DNA of 64,000 bases from Bdellovibrio bacteriovorus HD100 (GTDB lineage Bacteria > Bdellovibrionota > Bdellovibrionia > Bdellovibrionales > Bdellovibrionaceae): the NCBI RefSeq assembly GCF_000196175.1, contig NC_005363.1, positions 3,038,001 through 3,102,000 of the forward strand, written 5' to 3'. Below the pieces are notes generated by a model. It had not been told where the DNA came from and made no database searches. It saw nothing but the letters and a program-made list of their open reading frames with translations. Numbering within the stretch: the stretch's first letter is position 1; the number at the start of each line of letters is the position of its first letter. Positions 8,860 to 17,581 of the stretch are shown in pieces. The position numbers and the translations under genes are program-made.

Positions 8860-9654
8860 TTACGTTCTTGCTTTCGGGAACAATCCTTCGCCCTTCGTGA
8901 AGAGCTTTTTCAACCAGACACCGAAGCTGTCTTCCGGACCCGGCAGACGTTCGGCGATGATCAATCCTTCGCCGCGAAGTTTGGCCACCAATGCCTTCAT
9001 CTGCTTTTCAGATTCATCCGTATGAGTGAACTTCACACCATAACCGGGAATATCAGTAAGGGTGTTCTTGTAAACCACCGTCCCGTTCACCTTGATGTGC
9101 TGACTTTGATAGGTCCAGTCCATCTCTACCGTGTCGTTTTCATTCAAAGCTGGAGCGGAGGAAAGAAACAAACCACCCTGGGAAATACTTTTGATAAAGG
9201 CCTTCTGCCCGTTGGCGGATCCCATATGATTAAAGTGGTAACGAGGAGCCGCCTCCCACCAGCGCATGCGCGGATCGAAATACACCTTCTGAACGGAAGG
9301 CACCACGAAGTAAGCCACCACCAGCACATCGATCAAAACCACCACCAGCAGAAGCACCAGAGTGCTCATGTTCATGTTGGTCCAATAGCTATAAATATTT
9401 GAAAGCAGAATCACCAGCAGACATCCCAGATAAGCCCAATAGCTCCAGCGGCGGCAGATGAAAATAAAGATCCCCGCCAGCACCGGCACCAGAACATAAA
9501 GAGCCACCAAAGGCTTTGGCAGAACTTCAAACCAGTAGGTCCACTGCTGAGACAGCGTCCTTCCAGAACGAAGTGCATTCAGCAAAAGGTTGCCCGCCGG
9601 AGCCAGGATGTGAAGCAAAGCAAGGATGATGAGGGACCATGGTTTTGTTTTCAT
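8860..9654 (-). CDS. PilZ-domain membrane protein
   Basis: The 264-residue protein has four or so hydrophobic segments in its first 130 residues (for example WSLIILALLHILAPAG, LVALYVLVPVLAGIFIFI, LLVVVLIDVLVVAYFVV). A soluble C-terminal domain follows, with AFIKSISQGGLFLSS and a later GYGVKFTH, which fit the second motif region and barrel of PilZ domains. The usual RxxxR c-di-GMP motif is reduced to a PRYHF-type segment, so ligand binding is uncertain. Such proteins couple c-di-GMP to motility, secretion or envelope changes. No Shine-Dalgarno is seen, and the start codon lies in a CATATCA/TGATATG hairpin only 28 bases after the addA stop, so translation may depend on addA. Confidence 0.65.
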   Translation of the reverse strand: MKTKPWSLIILALLHILAPAGNLLLNALRSGRTLSQQWTYWFEVLPKPLVALYVLVPVLAGIFIFICRRWSYWAYLGCLLVILLSNIYSYWTNMNMSTLVLLLVVVLIDVLVVAYFVVPSVQKVYFDPRMRWWEAAPRYHFNHMGSANGQKAFIKSISQGGLFLSSAPALNENDTVEMDWTYQSQHIKVNGTVVYKNTLTDIPGYGVKFTHTDESEKQMKALVAKLRGEGLIIAERLPGPEDSFGVWLKKLFTKGEGLFPKART

Positions 9655-9669
9655 ATCAAAAATGATATG
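9652..9669 (-). promoter_or_regulatory. Hairpin covering the start codon of the PilZ gene
   Basis: CATATCA (9652-9658) and TGATATG (9663-9669) form a perfect 7-bp stem with an AAAA loop. The ATG of the PilZ-domain gene is inside one arm, and no ribosome-binding sequence lies at a normal distance. Confidence 0.4.
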
Positions 9670-9682
9670 GAACCCTCAATTC

Positions 9683-12600
9683 CTAGACAAGGAAATAGTT
9701 GTCGATGCTTTTTTCAAGCCGTTCGTTCAACTCTTTCAGGCTGCCCAGCGCTTCGATCTTGACCACTTCGTCCACAGGATAAACAACCGCCAGTTTCACC
9801 TGCTGGACATTGTCCAGATACTTCATGCGATACAAAGCCCAGGTGTAGGCCTCCAGCTGCCTGAAAGCCGTGTCGGAATACCGTTGGGATCCGGTCTTGT
9901 AATCCACCATCCACAACGTACCATCAACAACACCCCAAAGATCGATCTGCCCCTGCATCAGGGCTTCTTTATACTTCAGAGCAAAGCCCCACTCGACGAA
10001 CCCCTCATTGATGATTCGTAAAAGCGGCAATTCCGGGGTCTTCGCCAAAAACTCCAAGGGCTTTTTCAGGTCCTCATCTGAAATCTTCAAAAGCTCATCA
10101 AATGACGTGAACTTCAAGGCCTCAAACAACCGATGCGCATTGGTTCCCTGCTGAGCCCGGGCCAGTCCCGCCCCCAGTTGAGAAGCCTTCGGCGTGTAAC
10201 CTCCACCAGCCTGCACTCCCTCGGGTGTTACCAGTTCAGTGACCGAGATGTATTTTCGTTTTTCAGAAGCTTCGGCCTGCCACTGCGGGCGCAGGTCCTT
10301 TTCCGCGAGGTCTTGTTCAGACATCTTGACGGGTTGAGGATTTTCACTGCGTACAACGTAAGAGAAATCTTTTTCCTCGTGAAGACCTTCTTCCAGATTC
10401 AGCGGGCAATGGGCCGCCCAGGATTTCTTCCCGACTTTTTTATCCCACAACAGTGTCACACCGGATTTTGCCCGGGTCAGAGCCACGTACAAAACACGGT
10501 TGAACTCTTCAGTTTCACGTTTGCGAAGTTCTTCCACAATCTGATCGGCCAGCACACTGCCAGCCATAGCTTGAGTTTCTTCGTTGCGCACTTTCAGGGA
10601 CCATAAGCCGGTTTTTTCATGAATGCTCAGAACCGGCGCATGACTTGCGCGCGGGTCATTGCCCATGCCCGGCAAAATCACCTGATCAAACTGCAAGCCC
10701 TTGGACGCGTGCACGGTCATAAAGTTCACACGTTTGGGCTCAATCACCGGAGTCGCATCCGCGTCCTCGCCCCCTTCATCCGTGGACAGGGTTTCCAGGC
10801 TCGAATCCAGGAAGTCCAGATAGTTAAATCCCGGACGACGCTCTTCCTGCGAAAGCAAGGACACCACCTTCCACAGATTCGCCTCGCGACGGCCCGTGGA
10901 ATCAATGCGGGCGGAATAATCAAACAATCCCAGATCAATCAGCGCCTTTTTCAAGGTCCAGGACAGGCCTTTGACTTCCGCCTGAGCCAGCAGCGCCTTC
11001 ATCACCCGCAACGGATGAATCTCGGGCTTTTGATCCAGGTTTTTTTGCGCCTCTTTCCAGAAAGAATGACGGAAGGAATGGCAGTAAGAAAGAATCTCGC
11101 TGTCCGGCAGCGCCAGCCATGGGGATCTTAAAAGCGCCACGAAATTGGCATTGTCATGAGGATTCACCAAAAACTTCAAAACCGCCAAAGCGTCCAGCAC
11201 CTCACGGCGCTCGTAGAATCCGCTGCCGCTGTGAAGCTGCAAAGGCACGCCGTATTCCTGCGCAACTTTGGCAATGTCTTCCAACGTTCTATGAGTTCGG
11301 CCCAGAACACAGATTTGCTCCGGACTGGTGCCGGCTTGCAATAGTTCCTGAATGCGCGCGACGGTGGCCAGAATTTCGGCCGAGGTCTCGTCCTCGTCAC
11401 CAGTTTCAGACAGCACAACCTGCACGACTGGAACTTCCGGGCCTTTTTTCGGCTTCTTTTCATCCGGGGTCATCGCAGCAAACTGCGAACCCAGACGAGT
11501 GAAATAATGATTGAAGAACTCCAGCACTTCCGGGGAAGACCGGTAGTTCACAAGTTTGACTTGCACGTCGCCCTGCTGGGCTTCGATTTCAGCCACCTTT
11601 TCCCGGAAGACCTCGGAGCGGGCGCCACGGAAAAGATAGATACTTTGTTGTGGATCCCCGACGATGAACACCGGCTTTTCGCCGACAAGATGGCGCAACA
11701 GCTCCACTTGCACGGGGCTGGTGTCCTGATATTCATCGACCATCCAGAAGTCCCATTCTTGCGAGAACTTCACGGCGGCCTCCGGCTGATCCAAAGTGAT
11801 TTTGGAGGCCAGGGTTTCAAGGTCACTCATGGACAGCAGACCGCTTTCCAGTTTCGTCTGCATAAAATCGCGACAGAAATTCTGCGCCAGCTCTTCAAAC
11901 AGGGCGCAATTCTTTTCATGGCGATCCCAGTATTCGGGACGGTAACGAGGCTCGGCCAAAAGACGGTCGACGCGATCACGCAGTTCCTCCAGCTCTTCAT
12001 TCAGACTTAAGCTGAACGGCGGGGTCGCTTTGCGGAAGACAGGCTTGCTGATGTTTTCCCAGAAAGATTCCAGACGGGCAAAGAAGCCCTCCCAATCACC
12101 GTTCGAGGCATTCCAGTCAAAACCGGTCATTGCACCGGCATAATCCACCCACTTGTCATTGCTGGTTTCCTGGGAAATTTCCAGACACACCCGGCGCAAA
12201 GCCCCGCCGATATCAGCCACAAACTTGGCGGTTTCTTTTTCCATCTCACCACGGCGGATGAAGGTCATTCCCGGAAAGATCACCTGTTCGCCGAAATATT
12301 TGAGCAAGGCCCCTTCCAGAGTCTGAAAGTCATATTCTTCCAAAAGTTCCTGCAACTGCGGATTTTCCAGCAGGTACTTGCGCATGATCTTGCGTGCGCC
12401 CTTGCGAATCTCGGATTCGCTCATGATTTTATAGTCCGGAGTCAGTCCGATGGCGGAACCATAGCGGGACAAGAACAGGCTTAGCACCCCGTGAATGGTT
12501 GAAATCTGCACCTGGGACTTGGAGCTGACAAACTGGAACAAACCTTTGTTCTTTTCATCGGTCTCCTCTTCAACCAGCGCTTTTCCAACAAGACGCTCTT

Positions 12601-12778
12601 TCAGTTCCTGGGTGGCTTTGCGGGTGAAGGTCGTCACCACGATCCGTGGGAACTTTTTATGCTTGGCTTTAAAAGCTTTCGCAAAATCCAGGAAGGTCTG
12701 GGTCAATGTCGTTGTTTTCCCCGCGCCGGCACCGGCACGCAGGATGATATTTCTTAATTCAGGTGTGGTGCCCGACAT
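9683..12778 (-). CDS. addA: AddA-type ATP-dependent helicase/nuclease subunit
   Basis: This 1031-residue protein is a UvrD-family helicase joined to a RecB-type nuclease. The Walker A motif AGAGAGKT is at residues 15-22. VDEYQDTSPVQ gives the Walker B/motif II and ADEPT-independent UvrD motifs follow (VGDPQQSIYLFRGA, NYRSSPEV, MTVHASKGLQFDQVI, LYVALTRAK). The C-terminal nuclease core reads DGTLWMVDYKTG followed by QLEAYTWAL. It should pair with the upstream AddB-like protein to process double-strand breaks for RecA. ATG 12778 is preceded by GTGGAGG; an upstream GTG at 12790 lacks a site. The gene overlaps the 3' end of addB by 25 bases, indicating translational coupling. Confidence 0.88.
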   Translation of the reverse strand: MSGTTPELRNIILRAGAGAGKTTTLTQTFLDFAKAFKAKHKKFPRIVVTTFTRKATQELKERLVGKALVEEETDEKNKGLFQFVSSKSQVQISTIHGVLSLFLSRYGSAIGLTPDYKIMSESEIRKGARKIMRKYLLENPQLQELLEEYDFQTLEGALLKYFGEQVIFPGMTFIRRGEMEKETAKFVADIGGALRRVCLEISQETSNDKWVDYAGAMTGFDWNASNGDWEGFFARLESFWENISKPVFRKATPPFSLSLNEELEELRDRVDRLLAEPRYRPEYWDRHEKNCALFEELAQNFCRDFMQTKLESGLLSMSDLETLASKITLDQPEAAVKFSQEWDFWMVDEYQDTSPVQVELLRHLVGEKPVFIVGDPQQSIYLFRGARSEVFREKVAEIEAQQGDVQVKLVNYRSSPEVLEFFNHYFTRLGSQFAAMTPDEKKPKKGPEVPVVQVVLSETGDEDETSAEILATVARIQELLQAGTSPEQICVLGRTHRTLEDIAKVAQEYGVPLQLHSGSGFYERREVLDALAVLKFLVNPHDNANFVALLRSPWLALPDSEILSYCHSFRHSFWKEAQKNLDQKPEIHPLRVMKALLAQAEVKGLSWTLKKALIDLGLFDYSARIDSTGRREANLWKVVSLLSQEERRPGFNYLDFLDSSLETLSTDEGGEDADATPVIEPKRVNFMTVHASKGLQFDQVILPGMGNDPRASHAPVLSIHEKTGLWSLKVRNEETQAMAGSVLADQIVEELRKRETEEFNRVLYVALTRAKSGVTLLWDKKVGKKSWAAHCPLNLEEGLHEEKDFSYVVRSENPQPVKMSEQDLAEKDLRPQWQAEASEKRKYISVTELVTPEGVQAGGGYTPKASQLGAGLARAQQGTNAHRLFEALKFTSFDELLKISDEDLKKPLEFLAKTPELPLLRIINEGFVEWGFALKYKEALMQGQIDLWGVVDGTLWMVDYKTGSQRYSDTAFRQLEAYTWALYRMKYLDNVQQVKLAVVYPVDEVVKIEALGSLKELNERLEKSIDNYFLV

Positions 12779-15477
12779 TGTCGCCTCCACTCACAGCTAG
12801 TACAGGTTTTGAAATCAGCCGGCTTCGCATCACATTCACCATTCTTGATGCGCCCCAAAGTCGTCATCAGAATCTGGCTGAACTCGGTCAGATAGCGTTC
12901 TTTGGCCTCGAAGGTGGCGTTTTTATCCTTGCGCTTATTGGCCGGGTAAAGAACGCCGGCCAGGTCATCGACCTTGAAGCCCTTGCGCTCAAAGTTTCTG
13001 AAAACATAATAGAACAATCCGATGACTTCACCTTGCACGTCCTGCACCAGGCCCTTTTCCAGAACCCACATATAGAACAGAAGCTGCAATTCATGGTTCT
13101 TCAACCATGAACCGTGGGCGGAAATCCCGCCCGAAGAACTTTTATAGTCAACCACCACCAGTTGCTTGCCACCGTCACTGTCAATACGGTCAATCTGACC
13201 GGAAATACGGAAGCAGTTGTCACGAGCCTCGGTGGAAATATCCCCGGACTGCGGATCCAGATAGAACTCAAAACGTTTTTCACGTCCGATGGTGCGGGTC
13301 TTCTTAAACTCTTCACGCCAGCGCTTTTCAAAATCCAGGAAGCGCAGTCCCAGTTGTATGTGTTTCTTTTTCAGCGGCGTCCACAGACGCTCGTCTGCGA
13401 ACACCAGCTTCTTTTCCACCCGCACGGTTTCAAGCAACTGATCCAGCTCTTCAACCTTCCAGTCAAAGCGCATGGGCTCAATCGTCAGCTTTTCAAAGAT
13501 GGCATGGGCTAACTGCCCGCGGGTGCGGTGATCCACGTCCAGATCAATGTCCGGCAGGTCTTTTAATTTGAAATATCTTTGTGCCGCGAAGATAAACGGA
13601 CACTCCAGGAAGCTTTCCACCGCCGACGCCGAAATGCGTGGCAATTCTGGCGATGTAATTGTGGCAAAGGGAACTTTCCCCAGATCCTGAAGGATTCTTT
13701 GTTCCACCAGCTCTTTTCTTCCGGCCAGCAGCGGACGTTCCCCCCGCTGTGTGGAATGTTGCAATTCATCCCAGCGGGTTTCCAGGGGCACCGTCAGCTT
13801 TTCATGCTCGCCTTGCAAACTCATCCAGAAGGTGGCTGGTGAACACAACGAACCACTCAAGTCCGTGGCACCGAAGCAATAAAGGTCTTCATCACTGTCG
13901 GCTTCTGCCAAAAGGCGCAATTCAAACTCCAGATCGCTTTGGTCCGGATTATCCAGATAGAAACCAATGTCTTTGGCTAGTTCAAAATAGTCTTGTCCTG
14001 AAAGCTGGGTCTTGTTGCGCCCCTTCAGAGCTTCATCGGTCAGACCCACGAAGATACGACGACGGGCTTTTTCACTGTGGGCCGACATCAGCTTCGTCAC
14101 CATGATCCCGCGAGGCTCACCTTTTTCCAAAGTGTATTCCTTGGCCGCGACGATGCTTTCAAGATAGCTCAGCCATTCTTTCCAGGTCAGGGATGTGCCG
14201 GCCACAGCGTTTTGCAGAAGTTCACGCAAAACAACCTGCACGATATCGGTTTCATCGGAATTCCAGGACAATAAAGCTTTAGCGACAAATTCATCGCGCT
14301 TTAAGAAACCGCCCAGATCCATCTGTTCGAAAAAGACCTTATGCACGATTTCATTGCGCGCCAGATCCTCATTGACATAGAGGCTCTTAAACAGGGACCG
14401 GAACTCCTCGTAGCGCAGTTGTTGGGCCTCTTCTTTTTCAAAGAATGAAATCTCCAGATCCGAAGTCGACAGTCGGCCGCTTTTGGATCTGAGCAGCGCC
14501 AGCCAGCGGGTCACCGAAGGCAGGCTTTGGGCCTTGTGAGTGATGTCTTTTTGCGCGGGAATCCCCTCTTCAGCCAGATACGCCTGAAGCACGGGCCAAT
14601 AGGTTTCAATGTCCGGGGCAATAACGGCGATATTTTCAGCGACGATGCCCTGATCCAGCCACTGACGGACCTGACCAACACTGTGTTTGATTTCAGCCAG
14701 CATGCCTGAGAAGCGCAGAACTTCGGACTTCTTTTCCCCACGCACCACCGCCGGCAGCTTTTGCACTGCCGTGCTCATCGCACGCAGGTCTTCATAAGGT
14801 TGCAACAGGAAGTGGAAGTCCGACCGCCAGGCAGGGGTTGGTTCTAGCACCACGACATCGACAGCGCGTGAAAGCGCCTGCAGCAGCTCAGCCTCCACCC
14901 GCGTGATCTCTCCGCTGAGATCCACGATCAAGGGCATGCTCCAGACTCTTTCCAGGTCATTGAAGTTTTGCAGGTACGCGGTGATCCAGTCCGCCGTGAT
15001 CACACGGTGTTCCTGAAGCAGCTTTAGCGCGCAGAAACGCGCGCGTAAATACCATTCCTTCCAGCGGTTCATGGCTTCCGGATGACTTTCAAACCATTCC
15101 GTCAGACGAGATGTGCCTTCCGGATGAAAGATGACAGCCGCCATCTGATCGATATAACTAAACACAGTGTCTTCGGCAGAGGAATTCACACCCAGAACAT
15201 CGGCGTGTTCATCCATGATCGTGCGCAGAAGAGATCTGGCAAACGGATCACTGACCAGACGAAGCCCCGGATCCAGACGCTTCAGCAGCATCTTCCACAG
15301 GTCACTGGCACGCAGAACGGATTCATCGATGTACTGGCCATCACGGCCCAGGATTTTCTGCTGAAGTTCAAATTTGGTGCGCAGATCCGACACGAGCCAG
15401 GATTGCTCGCGGGGATTGTAATTGGCGAAGATCTCAGAAATCTGAGATCTGCTTTCAATGGAAATTACTTTCAGCAT
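12754..15477 (-). CDS. addB: AddB-like Fe-S nuclease subunit of the AddAB complex
   Basis: This 907-residue protein is the partner of AddA. The C-terminal third holds a PD-(D/E)XK nuclease (RGQLAHAIFEKL, then VVVDYKSSSGG). Its cysteines match the iron-sulphur staple of AddB/Cas4 proteins: one Cys in VESFLECPFIFAAQRYF, then a terminal CTSCEWRRQC group (CxxCx5C). The N-terminal two thirds resemble a helicase fold but show no Walker A sequence, so this subunit is probably structural there and may scan DNA. The start lies 5 bases after the stop of an outer-membrane protein gene with no good ribosome site, so it may be translated by coupling. AddB-type identity is firm from the Fe-S/nuclease motifs and the neighbour. 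Confidence 0.8.
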   Translation of the reverse strand: MLKVISIESRSQISEIFANYNPREQSWLVSDLRTKFELQQKILGRDGQYIDESVLRASDLWKMLLKRLDPGLRLVSDPFARSLLRTIMDEHADVLGVNSSAEDTVFSYIDQMAAVIFHPEGTSRLTEWFESHPEAMNRWKEWYLRARFCALKLLQEHRVITADWITAYLQNFNDLERVWSMPLIVDLSGEITRVEAELLQALSRAVDVVVLEPTPAWRSDFHFLLQPYEDLRAMSTAVQKLPAVVRGEKKSEVLRFSGMLAEIKHSVGQVRQWLDQGIVAENIAVIAPDIETYWPVLQAYLAEEGIPAQKDITHKAQSLPSVTRWLALLRSKSGRLSTSDLEISFFEKEEAQQLRYEEFRSLFKSLYVNEDLARNEIVHKVFFEQMDLGGFLKRDEFVAKALLSWNSDETDIVQVVLRELLQNAVAGTSLTWKEWLSYLESIVAAKEYTLEKGEPRGIMVTKLMSAHSEKARRRIFVGLTDEALKGRNKTQLSGQDYFELAKDIGFYLDNPDQSDLEFELRLLAEADSDEDLYCFGATDLSGSLCSPATFWMSLQGEHEKLTVPLETRWDELQHSTQRGERPLLAGRKELVEQRILQDLGKVPFATITSPELPRISASAVESFLECPFIFAAQRYFKLKDLPDIDLDVDHRTRGQLAHAIFEKLTIEPMRFDWKVEELDQLLETVRVEKKLVFADERLWTPLKKKHIQLGLRFLDFEKRWREEFKKTRTIGREKRFEFYLDPQSGDISTEARDNCFRISGQIDRIDSDGGKQLVVVDYKSSSGGISAHGSWLKNHELQLLFYMWVLEKGLVQDVQGEVIGLFYYVFRNFERKGFKVDDLAGVLYPANKRKDKNATFEAKERYLTEFSQILMTTLGRIKNGECDAKPADFKTCTSCEWRRQCRAPHLN

Positions 15478-15482
15478 CAGTA

Positions 15483-16601
15483 CTACCGGCGTTGTTTCAG
15501 TTTTCTCTTCTTGCCGCTAGTATCCGTGAATTTGAAGTTAGCATCAAAGCTTAAATCAATGCTGAGGCCCACCATGATGCGATTGTCAGCACTCTGACCC
15601 GGATAGACACCCAGCTCTTCTGTGTAACTTGCAGCATCAAGACGGAAAATAAAGAAATCAAAGCCCGCACCATAAGAGAAATAACCCTGATTGATACCGG
15701 CGCGCAGATCCAGGAACGGAATTGAAATCTCGGTCCCCAAATGCAGCTTTTTACCAATCTGAATTTCCGGATCCAGAAGGTGCTGACCTTCCAGCGCGAC
15801 AATCCAGTCAAGGCCCGGAAGATCAAATCCCAAGGACACCCCGGCCCCCAGATTCTGAGGAATGTGCGATGGAGCATCATTGCCCGATGTCTTTTCGAAA
15901 GCTGTGTTACCCACATCTTTCCAAACCACCGTCAAAGTCGGATTCAGTGGAGTGTCGGCCTGGGTCATCAGTGCGATGTCCACGCCATAGCCAGTCCCTT
16001 TGTTGTTAAACTCATCCATGATGGCACTGAGATCGCCCGCATTCGCCACAGTCGTCAGCCCTAGCTCTTGCACATCCCCGCCCCAGCGGTTCACACGCTT
16101 CATCGCAAGCCCCAGATAAGTTTTCGGTCCCAGCGGATAAGCCCCGCCGATATAGTAGGCCGAGTCATTGCGGAAGTAGGTGGTGAACTCTGGATAACCC
16201 GGATTGTGCAGTTCTAACGAAAGAGTGTAATCCGTATAGTAACCAAAGCCGATGTACGGCAGGGCAATCGCGGCACTGCCTGTCCCCAGGAAATGGAAAC
16301 GTCTGCCGAACAAGCCGTTGTAAGTCGACGGATCATTCGCGTCGATGCCTTCGATGGCATCCAGATCCTCGGTGCTAGGCACCCGACCACCCAAACCAAC
16401 ACTCAAAAGATGAATGTCCAATCCTTCGATTTTACCCATTGCCGCAGGATTCGTGAACAGCGCCTCGGACCCCTGCACTGTGGTCAGTATCGTGCCCCCC
16501 ATCCCCATGGAACGGATAGGCCGGTACATCTGATTGATTTCTTGCGCCTGCAGAGGCAGACCCAGAAGCAAAAGAATGAAAGACGCCAGGAGCTTCATCA
16601 T
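15483..16601 (-). CDS. FadL/PorV-like outer-membrane protein, paralog 1
   Basis: The 372-residue protein has a signal peptide ending LPLQAQ and an N-terminal RSMGMGGT...EALFTNPAAMGK block. This Gly-Met-Gly...Asn-Pro-Ala pattern is typical of FadL/PorV/UPF0164-type barrels, in which the N-terminal segment plugs the pore. Alternating strands continue to a C-terminal Lys/Arg tail (SGKKRKLKQRR), which is unusual because barrels usually end in an aromatic residue. It is one of three paralogs in this island. The start overlaps the upstream lipoprotein stop (TGATG), and addB follows after 5 bases, so lipoprotein, barrel and addB may share a transcript. Hydrophobic-compound uptake is only suggested by the family. 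Confidence 0.7.
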   Translation of the reverse strand: MMKLLASFILLLLGLPLQAQEINQMYRPIRSMGMGGTILTTVQGSEALFTNPAAMGKIEGLDIHLLSVGLGGRVPSTEDLDAIEGIDANDPSTYNGLFGRRFHFLGTGSAAIALPYIGFGYYTDYTLSLELHNPGYPEFTTYFRNDSAYYIGGAYPLGPKTYLGLAMKRVNRWGGDVQELGLTTVANAGDLSAIMDEFNNKGTGYGVDIALMTQADTPLNPTLTVVWKDVGNTAFEKTSGNDAPSHIPQNLGAGVSLGFDLPGLDWIVALEGQHLLDPEIQIGKKLHLGTEISIPFLDLRAGINQGYFSYGAGFDFFIFRLDAASYTEELGVYPGQSADNRIMVGLSIDLSFDANFKFTDTSGKKRKLKQRR

Positions 16602-17572
16602 CAGAACCCCGGAATCTTCAGACGAGGGCAGCAGGCCGCCGCGTCGGGATAAACTTTGGTTGGATCACAAGTGCCGAATCCCATGCCGTTGGCATCCATC
16701 AGCACGCGGATTGTATAAAGTAATTCGGGTGTCACGGCCGCTTCATTGGTGGCCGTGCAGTTCCCCGCCCCGGCTACAGATTCACACTGGGTAAGCGCAT
16801 CCTGCAGGGCTGTTAATGTGGAATTGTCTCCGGAAAGAACCGAAGCCAGCGCCGAGATGTTTTCAAAAATCAGTCCTATTCCTGACGCGACTTTTTTGGC
16901 TTCTGTATCAGTGACTGAACGGGTGGGCGCCACCACCGGAGCCGGAATTGCCAGAGGGTTTTGTGGACTTGGACCTGGTTGATCCCAGCCATCGGTGGCT
17001 GTGGCTGTGCCAGGAGCTCCCGAATAGTTATGGCAAACACTGAAGTCCGTATTATAGACACCGTCAGCGACGCCATCATTGGTCGGATCCAGTTTCGCTC
17101 CCAGAGTTGTCCCGATACGGGCAATTCCCAGTATGGTCATGAAAAGATTCTGATCCTGCGTGCGTTCAAGCACTGTTCCCAGAGACGAGATGATTGTGAT
17201 GGCCTGATCACAGGACGCTGTATCCAGAGTGTTGCCACCAAAAATAGAAACAAAGAACGGGAAAATATTGGCCGATGGACTATTCTGCATCCCGCTGATG
17301 ATATCAACGAAAGTGAATCCACACTTGCCGGCATAGGCCCCTGCCAGAGTTTCTTTCACACTGACTTTGGCAGCATAAGAAGGCGAAATCTGATTTTCGA
17401 TAATATCAATAGCTTCGTCCCACTCCAGGGCATCGAGCTTTTTCTTGGCCTCATAATAAAGTGCATCGTCTGAATCCGTGTCAGAGACATCGGTCAGCAG
17501 ATTGGGCTGCGCACAGGAGGTGGTCAGTACCAGGCTCAGCAGAATTATGAAAGCTTGTTTAACACATTTCAT
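16601..17572 (-). CDS. Lipoprotein of the barrel island
   Basis: The 323-residue protein has a lipobox LTTSC (cleavage before Cys20). The mature part begins with an acidic stretch and a helical segment (YYEAKKKLDALEWDEAIDIIENQISPSYAAK) that reads like a tetratricopeptide helix pair. It contains a Pro/Ala-rich linker (PGPSPQNPLAIPAPVVAP) and many Cys (KCGF, ASCDQ, SVCHN, TQCES, GNCTA, GTCDP, AACC). It lacks a recognised family. It resembles the lipoprotein at 18870 in its Cys pattern and low-complexity Ala/Ser/Gly helices. It lies between two FadL/PorV-like genes with short gaps, so it probably works with these barrels, perhaps as a periplasm-facing partner. Confidence 0.6.
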   Translation of the reverse strand: MKCVKQAFIILLSLVLTTSCAQPNLLTDVSDTDSDDALYYEAKKKLDALEWDEAIDIIENQISPSYAAKVSVKETLAGAYAGKCGFTFVDIISGMQNSPSANIFPFFVSIFGGNTLDTASCDQAITIISSLGTVLERTQDQNLFMTILGIARIGTTLGAKLDPTNDGVADGVYNTDFSVCHNYSGAPGTATATDGWDQPGPSPQNPLAIPAPVVAPTRSVTDTEAKKVASGIGLIFENISALASVLSGDNSTLTALQDALTQCESVAGAGNCTATNEAAVTPELLYTIRVLMDANGMGFGTCDPTKVYPDAAACCPRLKIPGF

Positions 17573-17581
17573 GCTTCATCC

